This document shows, in pieces, positions 23,696 to 34,370 of a DNA stretch of 64,000 nt. The notes under the pieces are model-generated. The model was given only the letters and a program-made list of their open reading frames with translations. It did not search any database and was not told the DNA's origin. This stretch comes from Lunularia cruciata. Taxonomy: Eukaryota > Streptophyta > Marchantiopsida > Lunulariales > Lunulariaceae. The stretch covers positions 64,484,944 to 64,548,943 of the forward strand of contig OX419755.1 of the NCBI GenBank assembly GCA_948567375.1, written 5' to 3'. How positions within the stretch are numbered: the stretch's first letter is position 1; the number at the start of each line of letters is the position of its first letter. The translations under genes were made by a program, and so were the position numbers.

Positions 23696-24004
23696 TTGAG
23701 AGTGAGTGAGGTTTTTCCATCTAGAATCCTTGTGTTGGAAGGACATGATGGTGTTGTTTGGAAGGATCATGTGCACATGTACACAGTTTGTATGCCATGC
23801 CACCTCCCAAACATTGATGGTATTATGGACCCAAGCTTGGCATTTGTACATGTATGTTTGAGATGTATGTTATGTGGCTCTTCAAGTGAAGTTGTTACTA
23901 TGTTAATATGTGATAGTTGTTTGAGGGGATGGCATATGATATGTTTGATTCCTCTCCTCGTGGTGGTTCCTTGGGGACAATGGTTATGTCCTAGATGTAC
24001 TTGA
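23696..24004 (+). pseudogene. Element A C-terminal domain with a PHD finger
   Basis: A 102-codon open frame carries the end of the integrase C-terminal region (VSEVFPSRILVLEGHDG) and then a Cys4-His-Cys3 zinc pattern: CMLC at about 23870, CDSC, GWHMIC, and CPRC just before the stop. The spacing C-x2-C, C-x2-C, H-x2-C, C-x2-C with the GWH and WLCP surroundings is that of a PHD finger. PHD fingers bind histone H3 tails, so this could direct integration or read chromatin, where chromoviruses have a chromodomain instead. All eight zinc ligands are present. Upstream pol is broken. A decayed second copy lies at 60181-60330. Confidence 0.75.
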
Positions 24005-24150
24005 CCTCTAGCTAGTCTATCCTTTATATAGTATAGATTGCAGACAAGTGACTTATGATGGGGCACCTGGCCTCCTGATCTTTAACCCACCATAGGGTAT
24101 ACCATATACTTGGAATATATGGCTATCTAGAGTTAGAGGGACCTAATCAC

Positions 24151-24166
24151 AAGCTAGGGGGGCAAT
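24151..24166 (+). other. Polypurine tract of element A
   Basis: AAGCTAGGGGGGCAAT directly precedes B1 (TGTGGCAC). The C copy has CAACTAGGGGGGCAAT at the same place (60492-60507). It would prime plus-strand DNA in a Ty3-like mechanism. Confidence 0.6.
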
Positions 24167-24273
24167 TGTGGCACTTGAGAGTCCATGTATGACTTAAATG
24201 TGAGTTGTGTTTCTATAGTGTGTGATGTTTATAATGATGTATGTTATGTAGCAATGTACATATGCATGATCGC
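24167..24273 (+). repeat. B1 split repeat of element A
   Basis: 107 bp starting TGTGGCACTTGAGAG, between the purine tract and A2. It repeats at 24728-24834 (B2), and both have counterparts in the C copy. Confidence 0.75.
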
Positions 24274-24727
24274 TATCAAGCCATTTGTAGCATTGTACCT
24301 AGACTGCTTGGACTCTAGAGTAGTAGTATTAGTAGTTAGAGGTATTTTGGCAATTACTCATAAATTACTTGTTGATGGCCAAATTTCCTATTTGGAGTAC
24401 TGACTACCTAGTAGGGCACACTATCACTTGCATTATTTTCATTTTTGGGTATGTCATCAGCAAGACCATTAGGGAGACCATAGGTTGGAGATCCAAGTCA
24501 AAATCAGAGGTTTACCTTGGAAGTGCAGCTCTTGAGAGCTCACTTCTCTAATGTTGAGCCTTCGAGTTCATGGCTTGAGTGGATAGAAGGCCGGTGAGCA
24601 TCACTTAGAGTATCTTAGATGGAGTGGGTGTGGCTTGAAATTAGTGTCAAGTTATTGGCAGATTGTTGAGTGACAGATCAAGTATTGATCTGATTGAGTG
24701 TGATTTGAGTTGTGAAAAAATTAATTA
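24274..24727 (+). repeat. A2 split repeat of element A
   Basis: 454 bp starting TATCAAGCCATTTG, homologous to A1 (9209-9655) and to the start of B (26119). It ends AATTAT, directly followed by B2. Confidence 0.75.
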
Positions 24728-24834
24728 TTGTGGCACTTGAGAGTCCATGTATGATGTATGTGTGAGTTATGCTTCTATAGTGTGTGATGTTGTGTAGCGG
24801 TGTATGTTGTGTAGCAATGTATATATGCATGACA
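24728..24834 (+). repeat. B2 split repeat, 3' end of element A
   Basis: Second copy of B1, ending GCATGACA. The next base is chromovirus E1, so this is the true 3' end. The C copy ends at the equivalent GCAAGACA (61133). Confidence 0.78.
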
Positions 24835-26118
24835 TGTGCTCTATCATTGTCCTATTGTAGACTAAGATGTCATCAAGAAAAAAATGGTAGATTTATCCAA
24901 GTTTGGATGAAATACATCACTCATCAAACTCATGAAGTGGTTGGTATGTTGGTGAGGCCAAACTGCATCACTAAGTACTCATATTGACCATACATTGTTT
25001 GAAAAGTAATTTTGTGTATGTCTTTCTCTCTGATCTTGATTTGGTTGTAATTGCTCCGTAGATCAAGTTTAGTGAAGTGTTTTGCCTCATTGAGTTGATT
25101 GATTAGGTCATGCATGCAAGGTAATGGGTATTTTTTCTTCACTATTTGTTGATTTAGGCATCGGTAATCAATGCACATGCATGTTTGTATTGTACTTCTT
25201 CATAAACAAAACAAGAGCTCCATATGGTGATACATTAGGTTGGATAAACTCTTTTTGCAACATATCCTCAATTTGAGCCTTACACTCCTCAAACTCATGA
25301 GCTGATAGTCAATATAGGGATGGCTTCCCAAGAAGTATCTTACAAGGAGATGGCTTCCCAAGAAGTATCTCAATTTTATGATCTATTGTCTTTTTTGGTG
25401 GTAATCCTAAGGATAAATCATCAAGAAAAATCTTGAAACTCATTGACCACATTTTTCAAATTCTCAAAGAATTTATCTATTGAATTGTGCACTTTGGACT
25501 TCTCTTATTAGATCCATAAAACATCTATCTATCTTATCAATAGTTGTTGTTCCTATGATAGAGAAAGGCCATTCTTGCCTTGGTGATCTTTTTTTATCCC
25601 TAATGATCTTCCCTTGGTTAAGTCTCACTATTTTCTTTCTCCAATCTACTGTAAGGTTGTAGTACTCCATCCACAACAGGCCTAAGTTCACATCATTATG
25701 AGCTAATTGTATCATTTGCCACTCAATTTCTTCATCATAGTCTCCTATAAAGAGTGGTACCTTTCTATGTAATGACTCAACCTCTCTATTTTACCATTTA
25801 GTAACTCTAATTCTTCATTCTCATCCTTCTCTAATTCCATCTCTAACCTTATTACAATCAAGCAAGATAAGAAATTATTTATTGTTCCAAGGTCTAACAA
25901 TACTTTCACCTAATTGCCTTTTAGGACTCCATTTACAACAATCAATTGTGCATTTGTCTTCCTCAACCTTTGTTTACTTGTCCTCTTCCTCCACCCGCTT
26001 TTACTCTTCTCTAGTAAGCCAATAAGGCCATAAGGTTAATTTATTAGCTACCTTAATTTTCTAATGTCATTTTAGCATCTTCCTCTTTAGTTTGTCTCTT
26101 CGTGTTGTTCAAAGGTTA
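24835..26118 (-). pseudogene. Chromovirus E1, second fragment: reverse transcriptase start, protease, gag end
   Basis: It continues E1 exactly where it stopped at 9208. On the minus strand 24930-25178 reads MCIDYRCLNQQIVKKKYPL (reverse transcriptase), and 25473-25715 reads LGLLWMEYYNLTVDWRKKIV (protease tail and connection). Sequence equivalent to the zinc-knuckle end of gag is reached at 26118, where element B begins. Many stops. The rest of gag and the 5' LTR are not found in the window. Confidence 0.85.
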
Positions 26119-26566
26119 TGTCATAACATTTGTAGTATCAAGGTTAGTTTGCTCGGACGGTGGAGTGGTAGTGTTGGTAGTCATAAGTATCTTAGTAGTT
26201 ACTCACAAACTTCTTGTTGGTGGTCTTATTTCATGTTAGAAGTATTGATCACATGGTGAGTCCCACCATCACTTGCACCATTCGCACCATCGGATGTGCC
26301 ATTTGTGGCACCATTATGGTTGGAGACATAGGTCAAGCAAAGGGGTATACCTTCAAAGTGCAACTCTAGATGGCTTAATTCTTTGATGTTGACCCTTCAA
26401 GTTCCTAGTTATGGTGGACATAGACCGGTGAGCATCACTTGGAGTCTCTTAGCTAGAATGGATGTGGCTTGATTGTAATCAATGTCTAATTGTTAGCAAA
26501 GTGTTGAGTGAATAATTAAGTACTAATCTGTCTAAGTGTGATTTGAGTTGAAGAAGAATTGATTAC
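26119..26566 (+). repeat. A1 repeat of element B
   Basis: Homologous to 9209-9655 and 24274-24727. It exits into the leader word CATCAGAGAAGTGAG, as in element A, which confirms the A1/leader boundary. No B-type repeat lies to its left; the left neighbour is chromovirus E1. Confidence 0.78.
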
Positions 26567-27186
26567 ATCAGAGAAGTGAGAGTCAGGAGGAAAATCAACT
26601 ACAAGAATTGAGGGTGTTGGTGGTATTTCCAAGCCTGGCAGATTCTTGGTACTTAGATTGTGGTTCAACTTTCCCTAAGAGTGATTATGTATAAACGCTT
26701 TGCATGAATTGATATAGATTTGGCAATGGGACAGATGATGTGCATAAGCATTGGCTAAATTTTTGAGACACGAGTTAACTTCAAACAGTAATGTTTGATT
26801 TGAGCCCGAGTGAAATCAAGGCTAATTTGGTTTGAGTTGAGCTAAAAATGAAAAACTGAAGGTGGAATTGGAACCTATTTTCTTGAATTAGGGATTTGGA
26901 GATCCCTATCCTTCCAATTTGGCTCAAAGTGGAAATTGAGCAAAGGATCTTGCAGTCAACCAAATATAGAGGAATTATATCAGATTTAGTGGAGGAGTTA
27001 TGTCAGATTTTTCCCCAGATTTGGCTCAAGCTGGATGAAGCTTGGCCAGATTTGGAGAGGGTTTGAATTTGCAAGAAGAAAGCTTCATTTTGCTTCTAAA
27101 GGCTTTGAGGTGTTGTGGGCTATGAGAGCATAGAAAGGCCTAAAAGGGCTAACAAGCCAACTTGTTGGCATAAGGCTAACTAGTTT
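26567..27186 (+). other. Element B leader, first part
   Basis: Equivalent to the leader of element A, with no supported ORF. It is interrupted by the solo LTR starting at 27187 and resumes at 27879. Confidence 0.5.
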
Positions 27187-27878
27187 TGTGAGCCGGCTTG
27201 TCTCTCACTCAGGATGAACCTATGATGGCTATTATGGTAGCGCACCATGGACTAAGAAGGCAAGGAACCCCAACTCCATCATACTCCTCCAAGGCTAACA
27301 CTCCAAGACTCAAGACATTGCTCACTAGAGAACTCAATGAGAGAGAGATAGTTGCAAATGAAAGGATGATGAGTACCTCCTCACCCCTTGTTTATATACT
27401 TGTGAAATAGTTACGTACCAAAATTACTAATTACCATAGTAACTCAAGTTACTAGAGTAAAAGTCAAGTAAAGTCAAAAAGTAGAAAGGAATATCCATTC
27501 ACATGGGCATATTCCCCTAAGCATGTGGTCTTATCTTGACCCAACCACTAAGTCAAGGATTCCTTCACATGGGCTATCCTTGGACTAAAGAAGAATCCAA
27601 AACAAAAAGGCTTGCGGACCCAAGAGTTCTCAACTCTTTCCTCAAAGCCAAACACCTAGGAATAATACCAAGTCAACACACTAAAATCCAAAATAGTGGT
27701 GCTCATCTTTTCTAATTCCTCTAAAGTAAGGTCCCATCTATCTTAGCTATGACTAACTTTAGCTAACCATGACTAATATAGAACCATCCTTTATCTCTAT
27801 ATAAATAATATCTCTTAAGTACTTGTAATACCAAGTTAAATATCACAATACCACACACATGCACAAATGGGTGTTACA
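27187..27878 (-). repeat. Solo LTR of the D family in element B
   Basis: 692 bp, the same length as the LTRs of D, on the minus strand from TGTAACACC (27878) to GGCTCACA (27187). No D internal DNA adjoins. The flanks AGTTT and GTTCA do not form a clear 5-bp duplication. Confidence 0.88.
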
Positions 27879-28920
27879 GTTCAGATGAGTTTTGTTAGTC
27901 ATTGTGTGGCAAAATCCTCCCACCCTTCTAGATTGTACACAATAGTGTATGAACCAACCCTAGATTTTTGGTTCCTAGATGGGTGCCCTAGCCAACTAGT
28001 CTACCTTGTTGTTCTAGTGACTATTCTACTTATACCTATACACATATAGCTTTGGCTAGAAGAGGCAGTTTGATCCCATTCTTGGTGATCCTAGTAGCTT
28101 AGGAAGTAGGTAGACACTCCTATTATATCTAATGCCAAATAGTGGCAGAGTCAATTTGGTGTTGATTTATGAGATGGAGGGTTTTGTTTAGACTTCTTGT
28201 GATTGGACCCCATACATTCTTGTTTTTGCACCACGTTTTTGTGAAGTGCCTTGACTTTAGAGCATTGGTAGTGAGTTAGAGTGATGAACAATTAGACTAT
28301 ATGTGTTTATTTCCAATGAGGTAGGAAGTGATGACATGCAGATTGTGAAAGTGCTTGTTGTGATGGCAGGTTACAGATTGTTCTTTCTCCTAGTATAGTT
28401 GTTGTAGCTAGAACTACATTAGTGAGTTGTGTTCAATTGGTGTTGATACTTGGTGGTAGCCCTTGGTGGGGTACTTGTGGTGATTATGGTTATGGTTTGA
28501 GTTATTTTATCATGAAAAATTTCTTTGTGGATTTTTGAGGAGATATCATGGCCGTACACAATAGGTTTATCAAAAGTGGCACTCGATATTAGCTTATATC
28601 TTAGGTCCCAATGAAGGAGAAGATTAACTCTGAGTTGGAGTTTGATATAAGAGCTAATTCACTTGGTGACTTCACTTGATGTTTCTGCACCATTGTTGTG
28701 GGACATGGACAAGATTTATGGGGCCTCCAAAAGCCCAAGATGTTATTTTGGTATAATGGATACTATTGAGTTAGATGACTTCATCTAGGAGTTTGATAGT
28801 TGGTATGATCTACAATAGATGCATAACCCAAATTTTTTTCACACCCTTCATGGCATGGAAGGAGTTGTTTCAGCACTTGAAGGGTCTACCAATGGATGAC
28901 TATCATGAGTTCAAGAGAGT
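27879..28920 (+). pseudogene. Element B leader end and gag start
   Basis: The primer-binding-like word is near 28139. The gag words (ASLDVSAPLLWDMDKIYGAS, TIELDDFI, FHTLHGMEGVV, DDYHEFKRV) are spread over about 28670-28920 in changing frames. The 1.4-kb LTR at 28921 cuts gag. Confidence 0.6.
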
Positions 28921-30324
28921 TGTGACAACCCGGAAAATATCACTTTTGCGGTAATCAGGTAAGTAAAGTTTGTTCTAGTAGAGATACAAGTAAGAAATGT
29001 CCAAATATGAAGTCAAACAGTAACAATGTAGTTCTTCTTGGTTGCACCGTTAATCTCTCAGGTAGAAACCACACCCAGAAGAGAGTAACACTCCTTAATC
29101 ACAACACCTTCAATTCTTTCCAAACAATCTTGATTGTGATGATTCAAGCTCTCCCGAAAATGGCACCTCATTGCAAAACTACTTTGCCTCAGAATTGTGT
29201 TCCACCCCTCCATTGAAGGCACAACTTCCTTGATCAAAATTTCTTCACATCAACTTCGCACTGCACTCACAAATGCAAATACTACCAACACTATAATTCC
29301 TCTCAGATCTGTCAAGGCATTGCTTCGATTGCACTTCACTCAGGATCAAACACACAGAATGAAGATCAAGGTTGCGGAATCCAACATCCAACAAGCACAC
29401 TAACTTGCACTTTGAATTTCTCTACACACTCACAAACACAAACACAAAGTTGATACTCAAAATCAAGCTCAAGCAACGAGCACTACTTCACAGCACTTTG
29501 CTTTATCTATTCTCAAAAATTATGAGCACTGAACAACATAATACTACGAATGCCACTCTTAAATAGTGAAGTAATCGACAGTTCTAACAAAAATACCGTT
29601 TGCTAACAACTCTACAAACCTACAGATCCAAAATGACAATGCACCTCTTCATATCTGCCTCTTCAAATCTTAATTCTATTTCTAATCCGATTTGATGTCT
29701 ACTTCTTCCTCAACTTTCAAACCTAATCCCAAAGTAACTTCACTCACTACTACTCTGTCCTCGGGTTTCATAACTCCTAATTCCTCTACCAAATCTAACA
29801 ATTCTCTTTCTTGATCTGCAATTCCACTAGCAAGTAATCTATCTAACTCCTTATCTCCTGACCCATTCTTCTCTAATGTCTCCAATGGTAACTCCAAAGA
29901 CATCTGCACTCCTACTTCATCTACTTTGGGTGTAGGACAGATGGCCTCAAAGTGGAAGTGCACCCGAAGTAGGAGTGCAGATGTAGAGGAAACACTCGAA
30001 GTAGAATTAGTAAAGGAATTGATTTGGACTTGTAGTTTTCATTGAGATATGGCCCATGCAGTATTCCTGACTTGTAACCTTCATTTCGATATGAAGAAAC
30101 CCTCCTTTGACATCTGGTCCAAGTTTTTCCCTCCTTTGACACAAAGTAAGCTTCTTCGGGTTTGATCCAATCCGAGTCCTTCTTCCTCCAATATGAAGTT
30201 GACTTCCTCAAGCCTGATCAAAGCACAGGTTTGCACTCATTTTTTATCCATTTGGTTTCAATTTGGTTTCAACAAGGCACTTCTTCGTTAAAACTCATCC
30301 AAAATGAAAAATGTGGGTACCACA
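28921..30324. repeat. Solo LTR of an otherwise unseen family, 1,404 bp
   Basis: It runs TGTGACAACCCGG ... GGGTACCACA, with TG...CA ends and a short inverted match. It is flanked by AGAGT (28916-28920) and AGAGC (30325-30329), a 5-bp target duplication with one change. The element B gag sequence continues correctly on both sides (GAGTTCAAGAGAGT then TCACTTAGAGGAG). It has no coding domains; short ORFs inside it (for example minus 29921-30211) match nothing. Size and ends fit a large solo LTR. Confidence 0.75.
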
Positions 30325-30525
30325 AGAGCTCACTTAGAGGAGATTGAGCTATGGAGACAATATTGGTCTTTGAACTACATCTCCATAACTTTAGGGGTAG
30401 ATTGGTAGTACCTACAAGTTCTAGTTCTAGTCATTGGTGGATCTAGTGGAGGTGCACTAGTTGGAGATGGTGCTACTACAAGTGGAGGTACCACTACAAG
30501 AGGTGGTGTGGTATTGTAATACCAA

Positions 30526-31094
30526 TAGCTACACATATTATCTAAAGTTGAAAATTGGCTTGGTAATATTTAGAAGGATGTTATGTATGATGGGTTAGGT
30601 AGATCAAATAGAGGTGTCACCAAAAGAGTACTTCTACTAATAATGAAAAAGTAAAAAATAGCCTAAAAACTTTAGAGCCAATTTGGGAGGCCTAAATAGA
30701 TGAATTAGGCCTTGAAAACAAAAAGAATTCCTATGAGAAAAGAGGCTTGCCTTCTCCTCCTATTGTTTTTCTCATTAAGAGCTTTCACCCATGCAATTTG
30801 GGCTTCTTACAAGAAGATCTTTTAAAGATTCCTTTTAGTCAAACCTATTTGACCAACTAGATAGGACAAGGACCAACATGTCACCCATCTAGATAACTAA
30901 TCTAAGGGTGGAGCTTGCTGACATGTAAAAAATGCACGTATCTGATCCAAGGGTGGAGCTTCCTTTGAGGGGATCCTCTTTGCTTTATAATAAAGAGAAG
31001 GTGCTCCTTTTGGGCATCAAAGTATTGAGTGTGAAGCTTGTATTTTCTCTCTTGTATCTCTCTTGGAGAGTTCTAATGTTCTTGGGATATTACA
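30526..31094 (+). repeat. Solo LTR of the chromovirus E family in element B
   Basis: 569 bp, TGTAATACC ... ATTACA, plus strand, flanked by GGTAT (30521-30525) and AGTAT (31095-31099), a near-perfect 5-bp duplication. It has the short LTR form: the U3 unit that is doubled in E3 and E4 is present once. Confidence 0.88.
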
Positions 31095-32960
31095 AGTATT
31101 GGGGTTTAATCCCATGGTGGAGTTCTTCCAATGATTGAGGCAAAACTACCAAGGAGTGTGGATTGACAAGTTGAGGAGCTTGTAGGAGTTCCAATAGAAG
31201 GGTAGGGAGAGCTTACGTGAAACATACACTTGCATGAGATGGTTGATCAATTTTCTCAAGGAGTTATTGAGGTCTAGGTAATCCAATTTTAGTATGGGAT
31301 CCTAGACATGGAACTAGAATGTAGAGTATGTGATGATATATTTTTATAGGCTACTTCACCTACTTTGCTAATGGTCTATAGTTTAGTTGAGCTCAACATG
31401 GTGAAACAAAGAGTGGTGACATCTAGATTTGGTAGGGAGACCTCATCTATAGTTGTTTCTTCTTCTAAAGTGCAATTAAGTGCACCATACCATGTTGGCT
31501 TCCTAGGATAAAGTGGACAGTCCAAATCCTATGGAGCAAGTGGAGGGCCTAGTGTAGCTAGACCCTTACCTTCATTTTTAGGTTAGCAATAACCAATGAG
31601 TGGTGGTGTTGCTTGTAGGACTTGTGGTGGACCTCACCACAAGAGAGAGTGCACTCAAGGCACTAGACATGATATCTCTAGTGCATCATAACTAGCACAG
31701 AGGCAGTGTGACCATTGCCATAGGTTTGTCCGCACAAGTGATTGATGCTTGACCTTCATCCAGAGTTACAAAGTAGTAGGGCTAGTATGGCAAGTGGTAG
31801 AGGAGCTCTAGGTCATGGAAGATGAGGTGGTAGAAGATCAACACCTGGTAGGGATGCAATACCTAGCCTTGCTTCTAATACAACCATGGCTACTCGGATT
31901 GAGCAGTTGGAGTAGAGATTGGTTAGCATGACCATAGCTCAAAGGAGATCAGATTTGGATGTTGAGGCTTCCACCTCTTATGCTAGTGATAGAGATGTCT
32001 TGGACTTCATGTTTGGAGCAACACAGGTAGATGTATTTTCCATACTAACTAGGAGTGCAATATGTACTCTAGAGCCTAGAGAAGCATCAATGGAATTGGA
32101 CCTACAAAGAGGAGAAGTTGGTAGACAAGTCAGACTTCTCTAGTCTTTCACACTCTCTAAGGCACTACAAATGACATCCATTGCTCTTAAACATCCTAAA
32201 GTAGGTGTGCTAGGTGGTGATGGGGTGCATGATAGACTACTTGCTAGCTAGCCCTTGCTACTGCATAGATTGAGTCTAGCTTGATCTTGGGAGTAGCTAA
32301 GTTGATTATGTGCTTCCCTTTATTCTTAGTCAATGATATGTTTACATTGGGAGTTGACCTAGCTCTAATGTTCTAGTTGGCTACCACACTTTATGAGAGT
32401 AACAATGATGTGGTTCTTGCTTCTAGAGCAAAGGTGGTTGATAATGGAGCTAACTTGGTTGAGGAGCATGAAATCCGCTCAATGATAGTGGTTTATGGCA
32501 AACAACAATAGCTAGATTGGAGGAGTTACCAACTAGACCTACTTTTGAGCAAGTGTGGTTCACACTTGGAGTTGTCCTTTGGGATAACCAAGGGGAGATT
32601 TTGTATTTGGTAGGACTTTTAGAGGAGGAGTATATAACAAAAAGGGTCTTATTAGACTCTTTTTGCCCTTTTTGTTAGAGAAGGCTGCAATTGTTGGTTT
32701 GGAGCTACAGAAGATCGATATGGAGAGGTGTCAATTTCAGTTCCAAACATCTCTAGGGGTGGTTCTATATAGCACATGTGGGAGAGCTTGTTGTCTAGAC
32801 TCAGCCTAATCATCCAATTGATAGCTCTATGTTGAGAGCTCAAGCCATTGCAACAGTAGCAAAGTCATATGATGTGGTAGTTGGTGGAGCAATGTTATAC
32901 TCCATGGGTTTTAGTATTGATTATTGGAGTGAGATAGCCTCCTATTGACCAAGTTTGCAG
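31095..32960 (+). pseudogene. Element B gag end and protease
   Basis: The gag nucleocapsid is near 31610-31740, with CRTCGGPHHKREC and CDHCHRFVRTSD-stop-C, the second knuckle having lost its expected His. A coiled segment at 31919-32143 includes AQRRSDLDVEASTSYASDRD. The protease-like part at about 32640-32960 ends KSYDVVVGGAMLYSMGF. Same order as element A. Frames are broken. Confidence 0.68.
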
Positions 32961-33339
32961 TCAGGTGAGGGACGGGTATGTTGCCTACCAATATGCTTTA
33001 GTAGTGGTAGTCTTGGCTCATTATAATCAAGGACCATGGCATCAATTTCAACTTTTAATAGTTGCATTACTTGGCTTGGTGACTTATTGGAGAGGAATGC
33101 CCATGTAGAGGATATTCTAGTAATAGTAGAGATCACTTGGATTTGGAGCAGGTGTGAGATTGTTTCATTCACCTTGGATGTTTCATTGTGGAGTTCTAAG
33201 GAGATATTATAGTAGCATGCAGATCAATTGGTGTAACAAGCTTGGAGTGGAGCCTTTGTACTACCAAGAGACTAGTGTGAGGATGAGCCTTCAAAGTCTA
33301 TCATGTTGTTAGCTTTGGATATCACACTCATTGCATGGC

Positions 33340-34370
33340 AATATCCAATAGAGGGAGCATGTGTATTGGAGTTGTTTGGTGGGATTAACATTAGACTAGA
33401 TGTGGTATTATAGGCAAGTAAACAAGTACAAAGGTACTAGTATGTGGAGAGAGATGAGACTACAAGGTGAATCTCCCTATATCATTTGGCACACTTGGCC
33501 TATTGGTATTCTGGGTTATTATCAATATTAGTTGTCAAAGGTTACCAAAAGACCCTACTAATAGACATTTTCTTACTAAGGGCGCAAGATTTGTAGAGAT
33601 ATGGTCCCATTCATTTGGTGATTTTTGGATGGCCATGTCAAGGACATACCCATGTTGGCTAAGATCAAGGCCTCCAAGAACCCCATTTTGGTGTGTTTTG
33701 GAAGATGTTATGTATATTATGACATATCCACATTCATCAATCCATTTCTTCAACCTACATTTTTATGAATGTCCCTTTCATGGATGATTCTCACATCCTA
33801 GGAGATGGCAAGTACACATCAAGTCTATTCTTGGATGAGATCTGCCGTGTTGTTGGATGCAACCAGAGTAGGATCACATGCTCATCATTTTTGTCTTTTG
33901 TGGATGAACTTCTTACCTAGAGAGATTATATAGTGTGCTTATGATGGGATTCAACGTCTAGACCACTTCATTGTTGATGATATTTTGGATATTTGGTGCC
34001 AATCTCAGATAGTGGTAGTGATTGATAGGTCATCTATGGTAGTGGTCAACCTTGTTGGATAGCCCAAAGCCACTTTACTCACACTTATTAGTTTTCTACA
34101 CATGCTTTTTGAGAAGGAGGACCTGGACTTGCTTGGGACTCAAAATTACAACAATTGGTGGAGCCCAATGCTGATGAGAGGGAGCGAGTGATAGGTTTAT
34201 GTACTAGTATTAATGCTATTATAGCAATATAAGAGGCATCCAAGCATTGGGTGTTAAGTCAAGCTATGGACTTGAAGTGTTTGACTTGGATTGTGAGCCT
34301 TGGCTTGGCAGAGCAACGTAGGATGCACTTGATAGGCATCACTACTCAAACATTTATGAGCTTTGTGCCT
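33340..34370 (+). pseudogene. Element B methyltransferase-like domain (best motif IV)
   Basis: Motif I is LELFGGINIRL near 33368. Motif IV FGWPCQGHTHVG at 33622-33658 is complete, with the catalytic Pro-Cys-Gln. Motif VI is decayed (IFMNVPFMDD, near 33755). The motif VIII region is VGSHAHHF near 33867. C-terminal PNADERERVIGL is near 34167, followed by AMDLKCLTWIVSLGLAEQRR near 34265. Together with A and C this shows that the domain belongs to the family and is not a chance match. Several stops and frameshifts. Confidence 0.72.

Larger units (their letters stand above)
9209..24834 (+). mobile_element. Element A: Ty3-like retrotransposon with methyltransferase, PHD finger and split direct repeats
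   Basis: Plus-strand order is repeat A1 (9209-9655), leader, gag with two zinc knuckles, protease, cytosine-5 methyltransferase-like domain, reverse transcriptase, RNase H, DDE integrase, PHD finger, purine tract, then B1-A2-B2. The outer ends are TGTCATGC and GCATGACA, a perfect 8-bp inverted pair. They are flanked by TGTG on both sides (9205-9208 and 24835-24838), inside chromovirus E1, whose sequence joins exactly when A is removed. Chromovirus E2 (12439-18740) is nested in it. Every protein frame carries stops, so it is inactive. B and C are the same family. Confidence 0.8.

Noticed and set aside
24167-24727. Reading TGTGGCAC ... as the start of a conventional LTR of element A, since it follows a good purine tract
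   Set aside because: A conventional LTR would also begin element A and B with this sequence. Both begin instead at the A-type repeat (TGTCAT...) directly against chromovirus E1, and the 3' ends of A and C stop after a second copy of it. The split-repeat layout explains all four junctions.
9209-24834. Calling element A a DIRS element because of its split repeats
   Set aside because: No tyrosine recombinase is seen; pol order and the integrase motifs are Ty3-like with D, D and E positions.
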